Source of the DNA: Anaeromyces robustus
Taxonomy: Eukaryota; Neocallimastigomycota; Neocallimastigomycetes; Neocallimastigales; Neocallimastigaceae
Direction: 5' to 3'
Assembly (NCBI GenBank): GCA_002104895.1
Contig: MCFG01000524.1
Location: 27,501 to 37,722 of the forward strand
Length of the DNA stretch: 10,222 nucleotides
Of the stretch, positions 7,072 through 10,222 are shown piece by piece (position 1 is the first letter of the stretch; each line of letters opens with the position of its first letter). The position numbers and the translations under genes are program-made. Under the pieces are notes generated by a model. It was not told the DNA's origin, did no database searches, and was given only the letters and a program-made list of their open reading frames with translations.

Positions 7072-7097
7072 ACCTTTCAGGTTAACAAAGGAAAGGT
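7072..7097. repeat. Stem-loop ACCTTTC/GAAAGGT at the start of the T/C-biased tract
   Basis: ACCTTTC (7072-7078) and GAAAGGT (7091-7097) are perfect inverted arms around a 12-nt loop. They lie a few bases inside the point where AT-only DNA gives way to mixed sequence, so this could mark an element end. The next bases, TGTTCTG, are a possible TG start of an LTR, which I cannot test without the second LTR. Confidence 0.5.
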
Positions 7098-7163
7098 GTT
7101 CTGATATTGCAATAAGTATCTTTTATTTTAAATTTTATTTTGTTTGTGTTTACTTCAGATTTT

Positions 7164-7212
7164 GGTGTCAATTGTAATATTGGAACTACCGTTCCGTTAC
7201 AATAAAAGCACC
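7164..7212. repeat. Three-tier hairpin
   Basis: Three nested perfect pairings stack on each other: GGTG (7164-7167) with CACC (7209-7212), ATTGTAA (7171-7177) with TTACAAT (7197-7203), and GGAAC (7182-7186) with GTTCC (7191-7195), closed by a TACC tetraloop. The stems are separated by small internal loops. The tier order suggests an evolved RNA or DNA structure rather than a chance palindrome. No known family matches. Confidence 0.65.
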
Positions 7213-7263
7213 CAACAAAAGAAACACCGCCTGGAACCTTAGTGTCGAAAATTTTGGAATCTG

Positions 7264-7865
7264 CTACCAATTTTTAGTTTCTACCTTTTATTGGATTCTA
7301 CCGCCTTTTAGAACTACCTTTTGGATACTACTTCTTTAGTTTTGATCGTAGAATACTACTTTTCCTAGTTTCTGGATACTACCTTTTCTAGCAATAATCT
7401 TTTAGCCTTAGTTTTTGGATACTTCTACCTTAGTCTTTGATTCCTAGTTATCTACCTTGTATAATTCTTAGTTTTAGTCTTGTCTTAGTCTTGTCTACTT
7501 CTTGTTTACCCTTTGTCTACTTTTCTTGAATAATTCTAGTATCCACCCAGTCAAGTATCCTTCGTGAATATAAATTTTCCTTGTGAAGTAAAAAAATAAA
7601 GCACCCAGATTCCACCCGTCCTTAGTTTAACCAAGTTCTTAGAACTACCGCCTAGTTTCTCTCCTTAGTCTTAGCTACTTTACTTTGAATTGCCTTTGAA
7701 CTACTTAGAAACCTTAGTTATAGAAAATTTTGTACCACCCTAGAATAGTTAAAAAATTTTCCTTGTGTAACATTTTGAAAAATTTTCCTTGTACTACCCA
7801 AAGATAAAAATAGTGTACCCCATAGCATTTGGAAAAGATTTTGTACTACCTTGCCAGTGATATTT
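7264..7865 (+). repeat. T/C-biased, G-poor tract of degenerate CTACC-type repeats
   Basis: CTACC occurs at 7264, 7281, 7298, 7314, 7379, 7435, 7452, 7645, 7794 and 7846. The first four are 17, 17 and 16 bp apart, the remains of a ~17-bp unit roughly CTACCTTTTAGTTTGGA. Other recurring words are CCTTAGT, ACCGCCT, CACCC and TTTTCCTTGT. G is scarce on the plus strand throughout, so any plus-strand RNA would be weakly structured. No ORF of note lies on the plus strand. It may be part of an LTR or leader of the downstream Gag element, or an old minisatellite. Confidence 0.55.
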
Positions 7866-8020
7866 TCGGAAAATTAATAAAATTAAATTAAAAAATTAAA
7901 TAAATTAAATTAAGTGAATGAATATTAATAAATTAAATAAATTAATATAAAAAATTAAGTGAATGAATAAATTATAGAATAGATAAATTAAATTATTTTT
8001 CAAAAAAAATTTTTTCTAGT

Positions 8021-8057
<37 letters not shown>
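7866..8057 (+). repeat. AT-rich segment ending in an A36 tract
   Basis: The segment is almost entirely A/T, with a repeated TTAAGTGAATGAATA word around 7907-7923 and 7954-7970. It ends in 36 uninterrupted A (8022-8057). The A-tract could be the tail of a plus-strand retroposed copy whose body is the tract starting near 7062, or a slippage product. No AATAAA is evident close before it. Confidence 0.55.
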
Positions 8058-8061
<4 letters not shown>

Positions 8062-8083
8062 TTTATAAACTTAATAAAATTTT

Positions 8084-8115
8084 TAATAAGGAGAATCATT
8101 CTGAGGATCCTTATT
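8084..8115. repeat. Stem-loop AATAAGGA/TCCTTATT
   Basis: The 8-bp perfect arms AATAAGGA (8084-8091) and TCCTTATT (8108-8115) flank a 16-nt loop. It lies between the A36 tract and the structured leader. A stem followed by T-rich sequence could act in RNA 3'-end formation, but that is only a guess. Confidence 0.45.
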
Positions 8116-8154
8116 TTTATACTGTCTTTTTTCTTTTTATAATTAAATTTCGAG

Positions 8155-8243
8155 TTTCACATTGGCCCTCGCTGGTAGGCTCAGACGTAAGTCCTACATT
8201 CAGCTCGAGTAAGTTGATAAACTGAAAGAACAGCAGTGTGAAA
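8155..8243 (+). promoter_or_regulatory. Multi-stem folded element at the head of the Gag leader
   Basis: TTTCACA (8155-8161) pairs with TGTGAAA (8237-8243). Inside are GTAGG (8175-8179) with CCTAC (8193-8197), and AGTT-GATA-AACT (8212-8223), so RNA could form a three-way junction. TTTCACA is also a plausible LTR right end (terminal CA) and is followed after a base or two by TGGCCCTCGC (8163-8172), the place where a primer-binding site would be expected in a Ty3/gypsy element. The tRNA 3' end that would pair with it matches none I know, so the PBS reading is weak. Confidence 0.4.
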
Positions 8244-8772
8244 TAGAAAAAATTATTAAAAGAAAAAACATCTTTGTAAACTTCTGTGTAATTAAATATC
8301 TATTAAATTCTTAAGGTAAATTATTTGTAAAATATACTAGGAGCGTTTAGAGCTCATATACAGAGTGTTTGGCGTAAGTAACTAGTTTCTAGTAGGTTAA
8401 GAAACTATAGTCAATTAGTTACTTAGGTATTGATAAAAGTGGGTAGTGTGAAAAGCACGCTTTCTTGGGGGAAGGAATTGTTGTGTGATAAAAAGCACTG
8501 CAATATCGGACGTTCAAGTTCAATACCTTCGTAAGCTCTGGCAAATAAGGAACTTCAGTCACCGAAGGCTGGAGGTTGGTCGTGAAGGTGAAGCGACTTT
8601 AATTATATAGTTTTAATATTTATTTCGAGGTCTAGTATATACCTCTAGTTAGTAGCTTTTGCCGGTTTATTTTTGAGTTGTAAGGCATAAAAAGCGAAAT
8701 TAAAATTTAAATTTACCTTAATAAACAATTTGAATTCCTAGTCGAGACCAATAATAAATTAATCAAACAAAA
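8244..8772 (+). promoter_or_regulatory. Structured 5' leader of the Gag-protease ORF
   Basis: This non-coding stretch is noticeably richer in G/C than the DNA to its left and runs straight into the Gag start. Its strongest element is a long bulged stem-loop: TAAGTAACTA (8375-8384) with TAGTTACTTA (8416-8425), stacked on GTTTC (8385-8389) with GAAAC (8401-8405). Two related words, TGTGAAAAGCAC (8447-8458) and TGTGATAAAAAGCAC (8484-8498), form an imperfect direct repeat. GAGGT (8627-8631) pairs with ACCTC (8641-8645). Long structured leaders carry packaging and priming signals in LTR retrotransposons; that function is inferred here. GTAAGT at 8187, 8209 and 8374 would fit 5' splice sites. Confidence 0.5.
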
Positions 8773-10206
8773 ATGAACGAAGATAACTTTCTTAATTTAA
8801 ACGTTATGTACAAAGATGGATTCGCTGGAGACCGTCGTTTCTTTAAAGGCTTTCTTGCAAAAATGAACCTTGTCTTCATGTTGCAACCAGAAAAATTTTC
8901 TGAAGATCCAGTTAAGGTTGCATACATCATTTCCAGACTTTACGGTTCTGCAATGAATTGGGCCGCAACTTTAATTGAAAATGTGGACCCATGTTTAGAT
9001 GACTATGAAGCGTTTATATCCAAGTTTAAAGCTACCTTTGGAAATTATGATTCAACCTTCATAGCAAACCAAAAGCTCAGAACCATTAAACAGAGACGTC
9101 TTGGAGATGTAAGAAGCTATATCCTGGAGTTCAATAAATACGCAGATGACTCTTCTTGGAATGAAGCTGCTAAAATGGATGCTTTTCTCGCAGGATTAAA
9201 CGACAATATTGCAACTAGAATCTTAGAAATGTTTCCTGGACCACAATCCTTATTCTCTCTTCAAACCATAGCTTCTCGTATAGATTTAAGACTTTCTACG
9301 CATAATCAATATTTTAAATCAAATAATTCAAGTAATCATTCTTTTGGCCGTCATGCTAACTCTTTTCAATTTGCTTCGAATAAATCTAATGAAACAATAA
9401 CTCGTGAAGAAAAAGAAAGAAGAAGAAAAGAACATCTTTGTTTCTACTGTGGATCGAAAAATCATCAAGTTAAAAATTGCCCTTTAAAGAATAAAGTGAA
9501 TAAAGATGACAATAAACCCTCTTCCAGCAATGCTTTTATTTCTAATCCAGAATCCAAACCAAAATCAAGACCTAGACTTTCTGATGATCCATCTTTGAAT
9601 GCTCCAGTTGCCGAATTCAATCTACAAACTTTAAACTCTTCTTGCAATGCTAAATTACTCATTGATTCAGGTTCTCAATTAAATCTTATGGATATACACT
9701 TTGCTAAAGAAAACAATATTCCTTTTGATTCTGATTCTACTTTTCCTGCCGTTTCTGGAGTAGCCGGAAATCAAACAATTTTTGGTAAAACTTATCCCAT
9801 CTCGCTGAAATATAAAAATCACCTTTGTAAAACAGAATTCTATATTGTAGATTTACCTTCGTATTGCGGTATTCTTGGTATAGATTGGCTCGTAACTCAT
9901 AATCCCTCTATTAATTTTACAACCAAAGAAATAACTTTTAAATCAAACTATTGTCTTTCAAATTGTTTAATTCTTCCAAATTCATTCGTAACAAATTCTC
10001 AAAATATAAAATCTGATAAATCTAATAAACCTTATTCTAAAAATAATAATAATCTTGAAAACCCCTCTGGCAATAAACCTTCTTGTAATACTTCTTGTTT
10101 CCATTCTGAACGTACAAAATCAAGTAATTCTCAACCTTTGAAAAATAATAATAAATCTACCCATGTTTCTAACTTTTGTTTACATCTTAGTGAAAATTCT
10201 TGTTAA
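8773..10206 (+). CDS. Gag-aspartic protease polyprotein of a Ty3/gypsy-type retrotransposon
   Basis: 477 residues. Residues ~15-175 match a retrotransposon Gag capsid core (GFAGDRRFFKGFLAKM, KVAYIISRLYGSAMNWA, a FISKFKATFG helix). A basic stretch (209-220) leads to a CCHC zinc knuckle, C223-x2-C226-x4-H231-x4-C236, which binds element RNA. The pepsin-like retroviral protease follows, with the active-site loop LLIDSGSQ (295-302) and ILGIDWL (367-373); it matures the polyprotein. The last ~85 residues are Ser/Asn/Lys-rich and low-complexity. The ATG has an A-rich context, and an in-frame TAA at 8755-8757 rules out an earlier start. The frame ends at TAA 10204-10206 without RT, so pol must be expressed from another frame or ORF beyond the window. 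No break is seen within it. Confidence 0.92.
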   Translation: MNEDNFLNLNVMYKDGFAGDRRFFKGFLAKMNLVFMLQPEKFSEDPVKVAYIISRLYGSAMNWAATLIENVDPCLDDYEAFISKFKATFGNYDSTFIANQKLRTIKQRRLGDVRSYILEFNKYADDSSWNEAAKMDAFLAGLNDNIATRILEMFPGPQSLFSLQTIASRIDLRLSTHNQYFKSNNSSNHSFGRHANSFQFASNKSNETITREEKERRRKEHLCFYCGSKNHQVKNCPLKNKVNKDDNKPSSSNAFISNPESKPKSRPRLSDDPSLNAPVAEFNLQTLNSSCNAKLLIDSGSQLNLMDIHFAKENNIPFDSDSTFPAVSGVAGNQTIFGKTYPISLKYKNHLCKTEFYIVDLPSYCGILGIDWLVTHNPSINFTTKEITFKSNYCLSNCLILPNSFVTNSQNIKSDKSNKPYSKNNNNLENPSGNKPSCNTSCFHSERTKSSNSQPLKNNNKSTHVSNFCLHLSENSC

Positions 10207-10222
10207 TCCTGTTAAACTCTAG

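Larger units (their letters stand above)
8155..10222 (+). mobile_element. Ty3/gypsy-type LTR retrotransposon, 5' part
   Basis: The leader and the Gag-protease ORF belong to one plus-strand element. RT, RNase H, integrase and the 3' LTR would be beyond the right edge. Its 5' limit is not resolved: a possible LTR end is at TTTCACA (8161), and the LTR itself could occupy part of 7062-8161. The downstream LTR copy, which would settle it, is not in the window. Confidence 0.6.

Noticed and set aside
7082-7270. 62-residue minus-strand ORF
   Set aside because: It overlays the three-tier hairpin, has no recognisable domain or promoter, and its length is unremarkable for a region of better base balance.
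8174-8188. Initiator-Met-tRNA primer-binding site at TGGTAGGCTCAGACG
   Set aside because: Only the first six bases fit the usual TGGTAG start; the rest does not match, and the preceding bases do not look like an LTR end.
1-10222. CRISPR array, bacterial operon or Shine-Dalgarno sites
   Set aside because: Composition, poly(A) tail, polyadenylation signal and retroelement types are eukaryotic; no regularly spaced direct repeats with unique spacers are present.

Overview
The window is extremely AT-rich eukaryotic DNA with long homopolymer runs, intergenic sequence made almost only of A and T, and protein-coding islands of more balanced composition. A signal-peptide-bearing Cys-rich protein, A/T-ending codons, a non-LTR retrotransposon with a poly(A) tail and a Ty3/gypsy-type Gag-protease ORF fit an early-diverging fungus. 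An anaerobic gut fungus (Neocallimastigomycota) is my best guess, from composition and the style of the leader peptide. A Dictyostelium-like protist is the main alternative. The organism is not proven by the sequence.

Layout. (1) Positions 1-419, minus strand: the N-terminal part of a small secreted Cys-rich protein, cut by the window edge. (2) 420-829: T-rich promoter and intergenic DNA. (3) 830 to at least 5333, minus strand: a nearly full-length non-LTR retrotransposon (LINE) with a 21-nt poly(A) tail, a polyadenylation signal, and one long reading frame broken into three pieces by a frameshift and an in-frame TGA. Its domain order is RRM-like region, APE-type endonuclease, reverse transcriptase, Cys/His zinc motif. 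(4) 5334-6510: AT-rich DNA holding a striking 157-bp tandem duplication, each copy carrying two perfect GC-richer hairpins. (5) 6515-6583: a tRNA-like relic with A and B boxes. (6) 7062-7865: a T/C-biased, G-poor tract of short recurring words (CTACC, CACCC, CCTTAGT) with several hairpins, then AT-rich DNA and an A36 tract. (7) 8155-8772: a GC-richer, strongly structured leader. (8) 8773-10206, plus strand: Gag and aspartic protease of a Ty3/gypsy-type LTR retrotransposon. Its RT, RNase H, integrase and 3' LTR would lie beyond the right edge.

Function. Apart from the secreted protein, almost everything recognisable is mobile-element material. The LINE is dead as written, because its ORF is broken twice, but its 3' end is pristine. 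The Gag-protease ORF is open and has its key motifs, so the LTR element may be young. No host operon or pathway is visible. The parts I cannot assign to a known class are the double-hairpin tandem repeat, the CTACC tract and the folded leader before Gag.
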